DNA of 13,285 bases from an uncultured Ruminococcus sp. (GTDB taxonomy: Bacteria; Bacillota; Clostridia; Oscillospirales; Acutalibacteraceae). Below, one piece after another: positions 1 to 5,923 of this stretch (position 1 is the first letter of the stretch; the number at the start of each line of letters is the position of its first letter). A program made the position numbers and the translations under genes. Where the stretch lies: positions 1 to 13,285 of the forward strand of contig CACXDE010000033.1 in assembly GCA_902766305.1 (NCBI GenBank), given 5' to 3'. The notes beneath the pieces were generated by a model. That model saw only the letters and a list, made by a program, of their open reading frames with translations. It was not told the DNA's origin and searched no databases.

Positions 1-93
1 AAAATATATAAAAAGTATATGGTAACTATACAGACTATACATTTTTCTTTATTAGAATTATAGAAATGTGGATAACGATACATTCCTCACTCC
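1..93. other. AT-rich intergenic DNA downstream of rarA
   Basis: No gene is visible. On the minus strand a weak AT-only hairpin (arms 27-31 and 15-19) is followed by a run of five T residues (14-10) and could end rarA transcription, but a five-pair AT stem is poor evidence for a terminator. Confidence 0.3.
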
Positions 94-106
94 TCATTCC
101 TCATTC
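81..106 (-). repeat. 7-bp tandem repeat spanning the rarA stop codon
   Basis: Read on the minus strand there are 3.7 head-to-tail copies of GAATGAG: two exact units (106-100, 99-93), one with a single change (GAGTGAG, 92-86) and a partial GAATG (85-81). The rarA stop codon TGA (96-94) lies inside the second unit. Because 7 is not a multiple of 3, each unit is read in a different frame, so gain or loss of a unit would alter the last few residues of RarA. Similar heptanucleotide repeats are known at gene ends in various bacteria; no function is implied. Confidence 0.7.
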
Positions 107-1365
107 TTCTTGATTTTCTCCCAATAGGCTTTATAAGCCTGCTCATTTTTGTTGTTTTCCGGCTCATAATAGACAGCATCCTTTACACCATCTGGAAGAT
201 ACTGCTGCTGTACCCAGTGATTCGGGTAATCATGTGGATACAGATAAAACTGCCCCTTGACTTTTGCATCCGCTCCGTCATAATGCTTGTTCTGGAGCTG
301 TCTTGGAAAACCTACCGCTTTGCCCGCTTCAACATCCGCCATTGCCTTGTTTATTGCCATATATGCGGAATTGGATTTCGGCGACTGCGCAACAAGTATC
401 ACAGCATCAGCCAGAGGTATCCTCGCCTCCGGAAGTCCCACCATCATTGCTGCGTCAACTGCCGCCTTTACGATAGGTATTATCTGAGGATTTGCAAGCC
501 CTACATCTTCACAGGCGCATACCATAAGTCTCCGGCAGGCTGACGGCAGATCGTTTGCTGCAAGTATCCGTGCAAGGTACAGAACAGCGGCATCCGGGTC
601 GCTGCCTCTCATTGATTTCTGGAATGCCGAAAGAAGATCATAATGTTCGTCGCCTTCCTTGTCATACCGCACAGCACTTTTTTGTGTCAGTTGAGACACA
701 TTTTCAAAGGTAATGTTTATATTCTTCTCATATTGTCCGGCAGATATCACCGAAAGCTCGACTGCATTCATGGACTTTCTTACATCACCTCCGCAGGCAT
801 AGGCAATATGCTCCGCAGCCTTCGGCTCGACTTCAATTTCTGCACCAAGCTCTGCTCCAAGAAAATCATAGGCACGTTTTACCGCCGCTAAAACATCATC
901 CTTTTCAACGGGCTTAAATTCAAATACAGTTGAACGGCTTAGTATTGCGCTGTATACATAAAAATATGGGTTTTCAGTAGTTGAAGCTATAAGTGTAATG
1001 CTGCCGTTCTCAATGTATTCAAGAAGAGTCTGCTGCTGCTTTTTATTGAAGTACTGTATCTCATCAAGATACAATAATATTCCGTTCATTCCGCTGAATC
1101 CGTCCAGCTCGGAAAATATCTCTTTTATATCAGATGTAGAAGCTGTAGTACCGTTAAGCTTTCTGAATGTCCTGTTTGTCTGCTTTGCGATTATCGAAGC
1201 AAGAGTGGTCTTCCCTACTCCTGAAGGACCATAAAAAACCATATTCGGTATCTGTCCGGATTCTATTATATTTCTCAGCGGCCGTCCCGTATCTAAAAGA
1301 TGATGCTGACCCACTATATCGTCAATCGTCTGAGGTCTCAGTCTGTCTGCAAGCGGTGATCTCAT
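94..1365 (-). CDS. rarA: Replication-associated recombination protein A (RarA/MgsA), AAA+ ATPase
   Basis: A 423-residue cytoplasmic AAA+ ATPase of the RarA/MgsA/WRNIP1 family, related to clamp-loader subunits and RuvB, which acts at stalled replication forks and blocked lagging-strand synthesis. Visible motifs are Walker A GPSGVGKTT (residues 46-54), Walker B LLYLDE (97-102), sensor 1 STTEN (128-132), an arginine-finger-type SRS (143-145) and a GDVRKSMNAVE sensor-2 helix near residue 190. The C-terminal half has the family tetramerisation region (CEDVGLANP, then KNKHYDGADAKVKGQFYLYPHDYPNHW). Length and N-terminus (SPLADRLRPQTIDDIVGQ) fit the family, so it is complete. The ATG at 1365 is supported by AGAGAGG at 1380-1374, eight bases upstream. 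The usual DEIHRFNK is DEIQYFNK here, which looks like a lineage variant rather than a defect. It appears to be transcribed alone. Confidence 0.96.
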   Translation of the reverse strand: MRSPLADRLRPQTIDDIVGQHHLLDTGRPLRNIIESGQIPNMVFYGPSGVGKTTLASIIAKQTNRTFRKLNGTTASTSDIKEIFSELDGFSGMNGILLYLDEIQYFNKKQQQTLLEYIENGSITLIASTTENPYFYVYSAILSRSTVFEFKPVEKDDVLAAVKRAYDFLGAELGAEIEVEPKAAEHIAYACGGDVRKSMNAVELSVISAGQYEKNINITFENVSQLTQKSAVRYDKEGDEHYDLLSAFQKSMRGSDPDAAVLYLARILAANDLPSACRRLMVCACEDVGLANPQIIPIVKAAVDAAMMVGLPEARIPLADAVILVAQSPKSNSAYMAINKAMADVEAGKAVGFPRQLQNKHYDGADAKVKGQFYLYPHDYPNHWVQQQYLPDGVKDAVYYEPENNKNEQAYKAYWEKIKKNEE

Positions 1366-1424
1366 GTCTGCTGCCTCTCTTTCTCATAGTATCAATTTTT
1401 TTCTTTCCGGAAACCTTTTTCTAA

Positions 1425-1591
1425 AGTAAACGTCATGTATAAAATCCTATTGTCAGTCTTAAAAAAATTTCTCCTCCCTGTCATTCTGGGGAGCGCAGCG
1501 ACGAAGAAACTTTCCGATTACTCTGCTTTTGTGAAAAAGATCCTTCGCTTACGCTCAGGATGACATTAAGGCAAAACTTTTGTCGTTTACT
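1425..1591. repeat. Palindromic interspersed element (MITE/REP-like), nested inverted repeats
   Basis: The core (1479-1565) is an imperfect inverted repeat. Its left arm begins TGTCATTCTGGGGAGCG (1479) and its right arm, read on the minus strand from 1565, begins TGTCATCCTGAGCG. The arms match over about 26 bases with two 2-base offsets and contain the GCGAAGGATCTTT-type inner motif. From memory, this resembles a widely scattered intergenic element of the form TGTCATTCTGAGCGAAGCG. Outside it an outer pair, AGTAAACG (1425-1432) and CGTTTACT (1584-1591), suggests a larger element of about 167 bp or a second nested one. No transposase is encoded. It fills most of the gap between rarA and the next gene. 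Confidence 0.7.
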
Positions 1592-1619
1592 ATAATTTCA
1601 AAGCTTATACACTAAAAAA

Positions 1620-1907
1620 TTACAGCAGTCTATCCCACCCCTCAAGAAGCACAGGATGTCCGTCCACATATTTGTTACGGAAATGCTCTGCCTTTTCTCT
1701 GTTCGCAACAATCTCCTTCGGATATTTCTTGTTTATTTCATCAAATTCATCTTCGCTTATTTCGCTTGTAGTAAAATAGTCACTGTTCCGGTCAGGATAA
1801 CCGTGCCACGCAAAATACTGTCTTTTACCATCTACTGTCCTGTATCCGCATCCGAATCTTACCTGATTGGAAATAACACGGAAGAAATGATCCTTGTTCT
1901 TGTTCAT
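1620..1907 (-). CDS. Hypothetical 95-residue protein of unknown family
   Basis: I do not recognise this protein. It has no signal peptide or membrane segment and is rich in charged and aromatic residues. The N-terminal half (HFFRVISNQVRFGCGYR, then KRQYFAWHGYP) looks beta-stranded. The C-terminal half (SEDEFDEINKKYPKEIVAN, then EKAEHFRNKY) looks helical and it ends in EGWDRLL. There is a single Cys. The ATG at 1907 is decided by a near-consensus AAGGAGGA (1922-1915) seven bases upstream, which makes translation very likely. It lies 56 bases downstream of the small signal-peptide gene on the same strand with no terminator between, so the two may share a transcript. A plus-strand reading of the same DNA is a shadow. 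It could be an accessory or immunity-type partner of the peptide, but that is only a guess from position. Confidence 0.82.
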   Translation of the reverse strand: MNKNKDHFFRVISNQVRFGCGYRTVDGKRQYFAWHGYPDRNSDYFTTSEISEDEFDEINKKYPKEIVANREKAEHFRNKYVDGHPVLLEGWDRLL

Positions 1908-1963
1908 TTATTTGTCCTCCTTACATATATTTTCTAGTCATAATCACCACTTCAAACGGAAGG

Positions 1964-2095
1964 CTATTTTGTTACAACACACGATACATACGTCTGAAAA
2001 GTTTCCCCTGAAGCCGCAGGAGCATCGGGCGCTGCCATAGAAGTAGTTGTCATTGCACCTGAAAGGGCAATAACAAATGTGACAAACCTTTTCAT
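1964..2095 (-). CDS. Small predicted secreted peptide, 43 residues
   Basis: A short frame missed by ordinary length cut-offs. It starts at ATG 2095 and ends at TAG 1966-1964. GGAGGTG (2109-2103) sits seven bases upstream of the ATG, an excellent ribosome site. The N-terminus is a classic signal sequence: basic MKR, a hydrophobic core FVTFVIALSGAM, then TTTSMAA with a plausible signal peptidase I site at SMA or MAA (about residue 21). The mature part would be only about 22 residues, beginning in an Ala/Pro stretch (PDAPAAS), with one Cys near the end (TYVSCVVTK). No second Cys, double-glycine leader or LPXTG is present. Just past the stop the same frame meets TGA within 4 codons, so it is not an obvious frameshifted longer gene. 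It could be a signalling peptide, a small envelope peptide or the decayed start of a larger secreted protein. Confidence 0.68.
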   Translation of the reverse strand: MKRFVTFVIALSGAMTTTSMAAPDAPAASGETFQTYVSCVVTK

Positions 2096-2167
2096 TTCAA
2101 ACACCTCCGATTGAGTATTATTGTTCAGCTTACCAGCGAAAACCTGGATAAACCGCCAACCTCTTAT

Positions 2168-2176
2168 ATTTTAGCA
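2168..2176 (-). promoter_or_regulatory. Possible extended -10 promoter for the small-peptide gene
   Basis: On the minus strand TGCTAAAAT fits an extended -10 box (TGnTATAAT type), about 75 bases before the ATG of the 43-residue peptide. No good -35 box lies at the right distance (TTGCGG is 20 bases upstream), so this is tentative. The leader in between carries no clear riboswitch. Confidence 0.35.
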
Positions 2177-2453
2177 TACTTTGCATAACAAATCCGCAAC
2201 AAATATGCCTATTTTTTAATAATTTTTAAAAAGCCGAAAGCTTTATCAAATGTATATATCATTACAGGCTTTTTCTACCTGATAATTGTTAAAAATGCCA
2301 TATGTTCTTTTTAGTTATGACACAATGAAATTTTAATATATCAATGAAAGAATAAATATATATCAGATTTTTCCAAAAAGGCGGCAATAGAAAAGAAAAA
2401 ACCTCACATTAAGGGTCCAGCGTCACGTAAGTTAAGCTCCGGCGGCTCGCCGG
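2177..2453. other. AT-rich non-coding spacer between divergent units
   Basis: No frame with a ribosome site is seen. Two structures stand out. The first is an inverted repeat AAAAAGCC (2228-2235) / GGCTTTTT (2267-2274), whose right arm runs into T residues and could be a relic plus-strand terminator. The second is a GC-rich hairpin CCGGCG-GCT-CGCCGG (2439-2453), which ends exactly where the ftsE -35 box begins. The stretch 2402-2453 is notably richer in G and C than the DNA to its left. I found no match to an RNA family I know. Confidence 0.4.
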
Positions 2454-2482
2454 TTGACGAATTGAAGTTTTTGTTATATAAT
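2454..2482 (+). promoter_or_regulatory. Sigma-A type promoter of the ftsE-ftsX-hydrolase operon
   Basis: TTGACG (2454-2459) and a perfect TATAAT (2477-2482) are separated by exactly 17 bases. Transcription would begin near 2489, leaving a leader of about 57 bases before the ftsE ATG at 2546. This also rules out translation from TTG at 2462, which lies inside the promoter. Confidence 0.85.
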
Positions 2483-2545
2483 ATGAACGGTACATTAATG
2501 TTTTTGATAAATTTTGAAAATAAATTTTACAAGGATGAGTTAAAT

Positions 2546-3304
2546 ATGATACATATGAAAAATGTTTCTAAAATTTATTCAAATGGTACTGAAGCATTAA
2601 AAAATGTCAGTATTGATATTGAACCCGGGGAATTTGTTTTTATAGTCGGAGCATCAGGCGCAGGTAAAAGTACATTTCTTAAACTGCTGATACATGAGGA
2701 AACTGCTACATTCGGAAAAATAAAGGTGAACGGCTATAATCTGACAAAAATCAAAAAGCACGATGTCCCCTATCTCAGGCGTACAATGGGGATCGTATTT
2801 CAGGATTTCAGGCTGATCGAAAAAATGAACGTATATGACAATATTGCCTTCGCTATGAGAGCTATAGGCGCACCCGAAAAGCTTGTAAAGAAGCGTGTAA
2901 AATACGTTATTGCTGTAGTAGGTCTGCAGGGCAAGGAAAAAAGACGTCCGAGCGAGCTTTCAGGCGGAGAACAGCAAAGAGTAAGTCTTGCAAGGGCACT
3001 TGTAAACAATCCGGAAATGATAATAGCCGACGAACCCACCGGAAACATAGATCCGGAAATGTCATTTGAAATAATGCAGCGTCTTGCCGATATAAACAAA
3101 AATGGTACGACTGTAATAATAGTAACTCATGAGCTTGACCTTGTACGTTCCTTCGGCGGAAGAGTAATAAAAATTGAGGGCGGTGCTGTAACAGAAGATA
3201 AGGTTATCCCGTCCAGTATAGAAACAAATACTGATAAAACTGATTCTGTGAATGATCTTGAAAACGAAGAAAAATCCGGAAATGATGAGGAGGTATCAGA
3301 GTGA
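2546..3304 (+). CDS. ftsE: Cell-division ATP-binding protein FtsE
   Basis: The ATPase half of the FtsEX complex, an ABC-type mechanotransmission system in which ATP hydrolysis in the cytoplasm activates a cell-wall hydrolase outside through FtsX. From the ATG at 2546 it is 252 residues. Motifs are Walker A GASGAGKST (35-43), Q-loop VFQDFRLI (84-91), ABC signature LSGGEQQR (138-145), Walker B IIADEP (159-164), D-loop GNID (166-169) and H-loop His195. VFQDFRL is typical of FtsE. AAGGATGA (2531-2538) seven bases upstream, together with the promoter position, fixes this start; a longer in-frame reading from 2462 is not credible. Unusually, after the ATPase core there is a tail of about 34 residues rich in Asp, Glu, Asn and Ser, whereas FtsE proteins usually end near residue 220-230. 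The stop overlaps the ftsX start (GTGA), implying translational coupling. Confidence 0.97.
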   Translation: MIHMKNVSKIYSNGTEALKNVSIDIEPGEFVFIVGASGAGKSTFLKLLIHEETATFGKIKVNGYNLTKIKKHDVPYLRRTMGIVFQDFRLIEKMNVYDNIAFAMRAIGAPEKLVKKRVKYVIAVVGLQGKEKRRPSELSGGEQQRVSLARALVNNPEMIIADEPTGNIDPEMSFEIMQRLADINKNGTTVIIVTHELDLVRSFGGRVIKIEGGAVTEDKVIPSSIETNTDKTDSVNDLENEEKSGNDEEVSE

Positions 3305-4212
3305 AATTCAACAGCAGCGGTTACCTCGTAAAAGAGGGACTCAAAAACATATGGAATAATCGTATGATGTCGCTTGCATCTGTAATTGTCCTTGTATCGT
3401 GTCTTATTATAACCGGAGCTGCAATACTGGTTTCCGTCAATGTAAACAGCCTTATATCAAATATTGGTGAGGATAATCAGATAAAGGTTTTCCTTGACTA
3501 TGAAATGTCAGATATTGACGCTATTAAGCTTGGCGCTGTAATCAAAAAAATTGATAACGTGGAGGAATGCGTATACTATCCGAAGGATGAAGCTATCAAG
3601 GAATACAAGGAACGTCTGGACAACTTGTATGAGAGCTTGCAGGGAGAAAAAAATCCTCTTGGAAATGCTTACAAAGTGCGGCTTAAAGATCTGTCTGACT
3701 ATAAGAATACTATAGAGGAAATAGAAGCTATTGAAGGTGTTTCTTCTGTAAGTGACAGAGGTGAAATTGCAAGAACGCTCACAAAGCTTAATTACTTTGT
3801 ATCAATTGTGGGATTCTGGGTAGTACTTATTCTTGGGGTAGTGACATTGTTTATTATATCCAATACTATAAAAATGACTATGTATTCAAGACGATTTGAA
3901 ATAAGTATTATGAAGTCGGTAGGTGCAACTAATACCTTCATAAGAATACCATTTATCATTGAAGCTATGGCAATAGGTCTGATATCAGGCGCGATCGCAT
4001 CTACTGTACTTATAACAGCATATAATCCGATCAAAGATACAGCCGGTCAGGTAATAGCGCTGATAAGCACATCTGCTATTCCCCTGTCTTCTATCTGGGT
4101 GAATATAGTATCAGGATTTTGCGGAGCCGGAATACTTATAGGTGCACTCGGCGGCTACATTTCTATAACGAAATATCTGCGCAAAGAAGGAGGAGATATT
4201 ATTGGATGGTAA
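3301..4212 (+). CDS. ftsX: Cell-division membrane protein FtsX
   Basis: The membrane half of FtsEX, 303 residues, a typical length for Gram-positive FtsX. It has a short cytoplasmic N-terminus (EGLKNIWNNRMMSLAS), TM1 at about 24-48, an extracellular loop at about 49-165, then TM2 (about 166-187), TM3 (about 217-243) and TM4 (about 266-293). The loop is the part expected to touch the coiled coil of the hydrolase. RRFEISIMKSVGAT (about 198-211), after TM2, is the conserved cytoplasmic coupling region that meets FtsE. The start is GTG at 3301, preceded by GAGGAGG, and overlaps the ftsE stop by four bases. The 3' end overlaps the hydrolase start by 11 bases. All three proteins are therefore made from one coupled message, fitting a single envelope complex. 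Confidence 0.96.
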   Translation: MKFNSSGYLVKEGLKNIWNNRMMSLASVIVLVSCLIITGAAILVSVNVNSLISNIGEDNQIKVFLDYEMSDIDAIKLGAVIKKIDNVEECVYYPKDEAIKEYKERLDNLYESLQGEKNPLGNAYKVRLKDLSDYKNTIEEIEAIEGVSSVSDRGEIARTLTKLNYFVSIVGFWVVLILGVVTLFIISNTIKMTMYSRRFEISIMKSVGATNTFIRIPFIIEAMAIGLISGAIASTVLITAYNPIKDTAGQVIALISTSAIPLSSIWVNIVSGFCGAGILIGALGGYISITKYLRKEGGDIIGW

Positions 4213-5644
4213 AAAACATACTGTAATAAAAAAGGTTTTATGTGTTTTCACTGCGGTTATAACGGCAGCTTTGATAACTATGCCTGACGCTTTGGCTTTT
4301 GATGAAAAACAAAACAAGAATGAACAATCTCAGATTCAGAAACAAAATGAAAAAAAACAAAATGAACTCAAAGCAACAGAAATGACATTAAACCAAAAAA
4401 AAGAATACAGTGAAAAGCTTCAGAAGAAGATCTCCGATTTGTCTGTTAAAATACAGAAAAGCAACGATAAAATAAAGGAGCTTAACAAAAAAATTAAAAA
4501 AAATCAGGTTCTTATCGAAGAAAAAACAGCACAGATAGATGATAAGCTTGAACTGCTCAGGCATAGACTGCGGGCTATATATACAGCCGGAGATATTTCA
4601 TCTATTGAGATAATATTGCAGGCAAAGAATTTTTCAGATTACGTAGATAAAATGGAATTGGTTTCCAGTATTGCTGAGGCAGACAATAAACTGATTAAAA
4701 ATCTTCAGGACAAAATGAAAACCATAACTAATGAACAGAAATCTTTGAAGGAAGCAAAATCAAAAGTTGAAAAAGAAAAAAAACAGCTTGAAGCTGACAA
4801 GAAAAAGTTAAGCGAGCTTTCAGGCGAAAATCAGAAAATAATAAATGATCTTCTAAAACAGCGGACAAACAAAGAAGCTGAATTAGAGGACAATGAAAAC
4901 CGCCAGCGTGAGCTTGAGAAAGCTTTGAAAAACTATGAAGCACAGAAAGCAGCTGACGCAAAGAAAAAAACAGAAAATCAGAATAAAACATCCAATGCAC
5001 AGTCCGGTGAAACCTCTGTAAAACCAACAGAAACAAGTACGGTTAATAAATCAGATACAACTGAAACAAGCACACCGAAAAAAACTGACGACAGCAGCAA
5101 AACCAATAATACTAATAACACTGATAACACTAATAACAATACAGATAATAATGATAATAACAACAGCCAAAACAGTGAACCTGTAACAGAGCCTGAGGAG
5201 CCTGCAACACCCCAGGAACCCTCCGGCAAATATGTCTGGCCATGTCCGGGACATACATATCTTACATCTGTGTTTGAAGAGTGGAGAGGAACATACAACC
5301 ACGGCGCACTGGATATTGCTGACGGTAATATCTACGGTGCAACAGTAGTCGCATGCTATGACGGTGTTGTATTTTCAGCAAATGATTATTGTCCTCACGA
5401 TTACGGTAAATACGAAAGCTGCGGCTGCGGAGGCGGCTACGGCAAATATGTTATGATAGACCACGGCGGTGGAAAAATATCAATTTATGGACATCTCAGC
5501 GATGTTGCTGTTTCCACCGGTCAATATGTAACTGCCGGTCAGTATATAGGAAATGTAGGTTCTACAGGCTACTCTACCGGTCCGCATCTGCACTTTGAGC
5601 TTCGCAAAGACGGTGTAAAATACGATCCTATGAGTGAATATTGA
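4202..5644 (+). CDS. Secreted coiled-coil / LytM (M23) peptidoglycan hydrolase, FtsEX partner
   Basis: A 480-residue exported murein hydrolase, EnvC-like in architecture. A signal peptide (KKVLCVFTAVITAALI, cleavage probably after DALA, about residue 32) is followed by a long Lys/Glu/Gln-rich coiled coil (about 33-250). Next are a Thr/Ser then Asn/Asp low-complexity linker (about 255-340) and a C-terminal M23 peptidase domain (about 345-480). Metal-ligand candidates by family analogy are His367 and Asp371 (HGALD) and His464; catalytic His candidates are His431 (YGHLSD) and His462 (GPHLHFEL). A Cys-containing insertion (CPHDYGKYESCGCGGGYG) sits before the IDHGGG strand. The TTG start at 4202 is supported by GGAGG at 4189-4193 and gives an intact signal peptide. 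The overlap with ftsX strongly suggests that FtsEX activates this enzyme, as with EnvC, CwlO, PcsB or RipC. The substrate is probably peptide cross-links; the exact bond cannot be read from the sequence. Confidence 0.93.
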   Translation: MDGKKHTVIKKVLCVFTAVITAALITMPDALAFDEKQNKNEQSQIQKQNEKKQNELKATEMTLNQKKEYSEKLQKKISDLSVKIQKSNDKIKELNKKIKKNQVLIEEKTAQIDDKLELLRHRLRAIYTAGDISSIEIILQAKNFSDYVDKMELVSSIAEADNKLIKNLQDKMKTITNEQKSLKEAKSKVEKEKKQLEADKKKLSELSGENQKIINDLLKQRTNKEAELEDNENRQRELEKALKNYEAQKAADAKKKTENQNKTSNAQSGETSVKPTETSTVNKSDTTETSTPKKTDDSSKTNNTNNTDNTNNNTDNNDNNNSQNSEPVTEPEEPATPQEPSGKYVWPCPGHTYLTSVFEEWRGTYNHGALDIADGNIYGATVVACYDGVVFSANDYCPHDYGKYESCGCGGGYGKYVMIDHGGGKISIYGHLSDVAVSTGQYVTAGQYIGNVGSTGYSTGPHLHFELRKDGVKYDPMSEY

Positions 5645-5652
5645 ATTATTTG

Positions 5653-5684
5653 TCCGCCGGCTGATTCCGGCGGATATTTTTATT
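5653..5684 (+). terminator. Rho-independent terminator of the ftsEX operon
   Basis: The stem TCCGCCGG / CCGGCGGA (5653-5660, 5667-5674) with a six-base loop is followed by TATTTTTATT, nine bases after the hydrolase stop. The GC-rich eight-pair stem and U-rich tail are convincing. Confidence 0.88.
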
Positions 5685-5801
5685 AAGAGTATAATTCAGT
5701 GATGTTTTGTGTATAATACTTTTAAGATCAGTTATTATGTATGATATAAGATAAAAAAGAACAAATATAACAAAAAAAACAAGAAAAATTCGCTAAAACA
5801 G

Positions 5802-5830
5802 TTGCAATTTTTAAAAATTTTGTGTAAAAT
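5802..5830 (+). promoter_or_regulatory. Sigma-A type promoter for the CdaR/PucR-like regulator
   Basis: TTGCAA (5802-5807) and TAAAAT (5825-5830) are 17 bases apart in an A+T-rich tract. Transcription would start near 5837, giving a leader of about 87 bases before the ATG at 5924. Confidence 0.7.
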
Positions 5831-5850
5831 GTATATAGAACATTTTTATG

Positions 5851-5870
5851 CTGCTGTTGTTTTGCAGCAG
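5851..5870 (+). promoter_or_regulatory. Hairpin in the regulator's 5' leader
   Basis: CTGCTG (5851-5856) pairs with CAGCAG (5865-5870) around an eight-base U/G-rich loop. No U-tract follows, so it is not a terminator. It could stabilise the message or bind a regulator. A weaker CGAT/ATCG pair follows at 5876-5889. No function can be assigned. Confidence 0.4.
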
Positions 5871-5923
5871 TGGGTCGATAATCGGATCGTAAATCATAAT
5901 CATAAAAAGTGAGGTAACATATT

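Noticed and set aside
1656..1937. 93-codon plus-strand frame over the 95-residue gene
   Set aside because: It is antisense to a minus-strand gene with a near-consensus ribosome site, and its hydrophobic translation looks like a shadow.
2462..2545. Upstream in-frame TTG start giving FtsE 28 extra residues
   Set aside because: The codon lies inside the promoter (before the -10 box), has no ribosome site, and the extra residues are not part of FtsE. ATG 2546 has AAGGATGA at the right distance.
5090..5190. Asn/Asp/Thr-rich stretch in the hydrolase as a sign of frameshift or a tandem DNA repeat
   Set aside because: The frame stays open into a perfect M23 domain, and the bases (AAT/AAC/GAT/ACT mixes) are irregular, so this is an ordinary low-complexity linker.
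5712..5717. TATAAT as an earlier promoter for the regulator
   Set aside because: No acceptable -35 box is found 16-18 bases upstream; the 5802-5830 pair is better.
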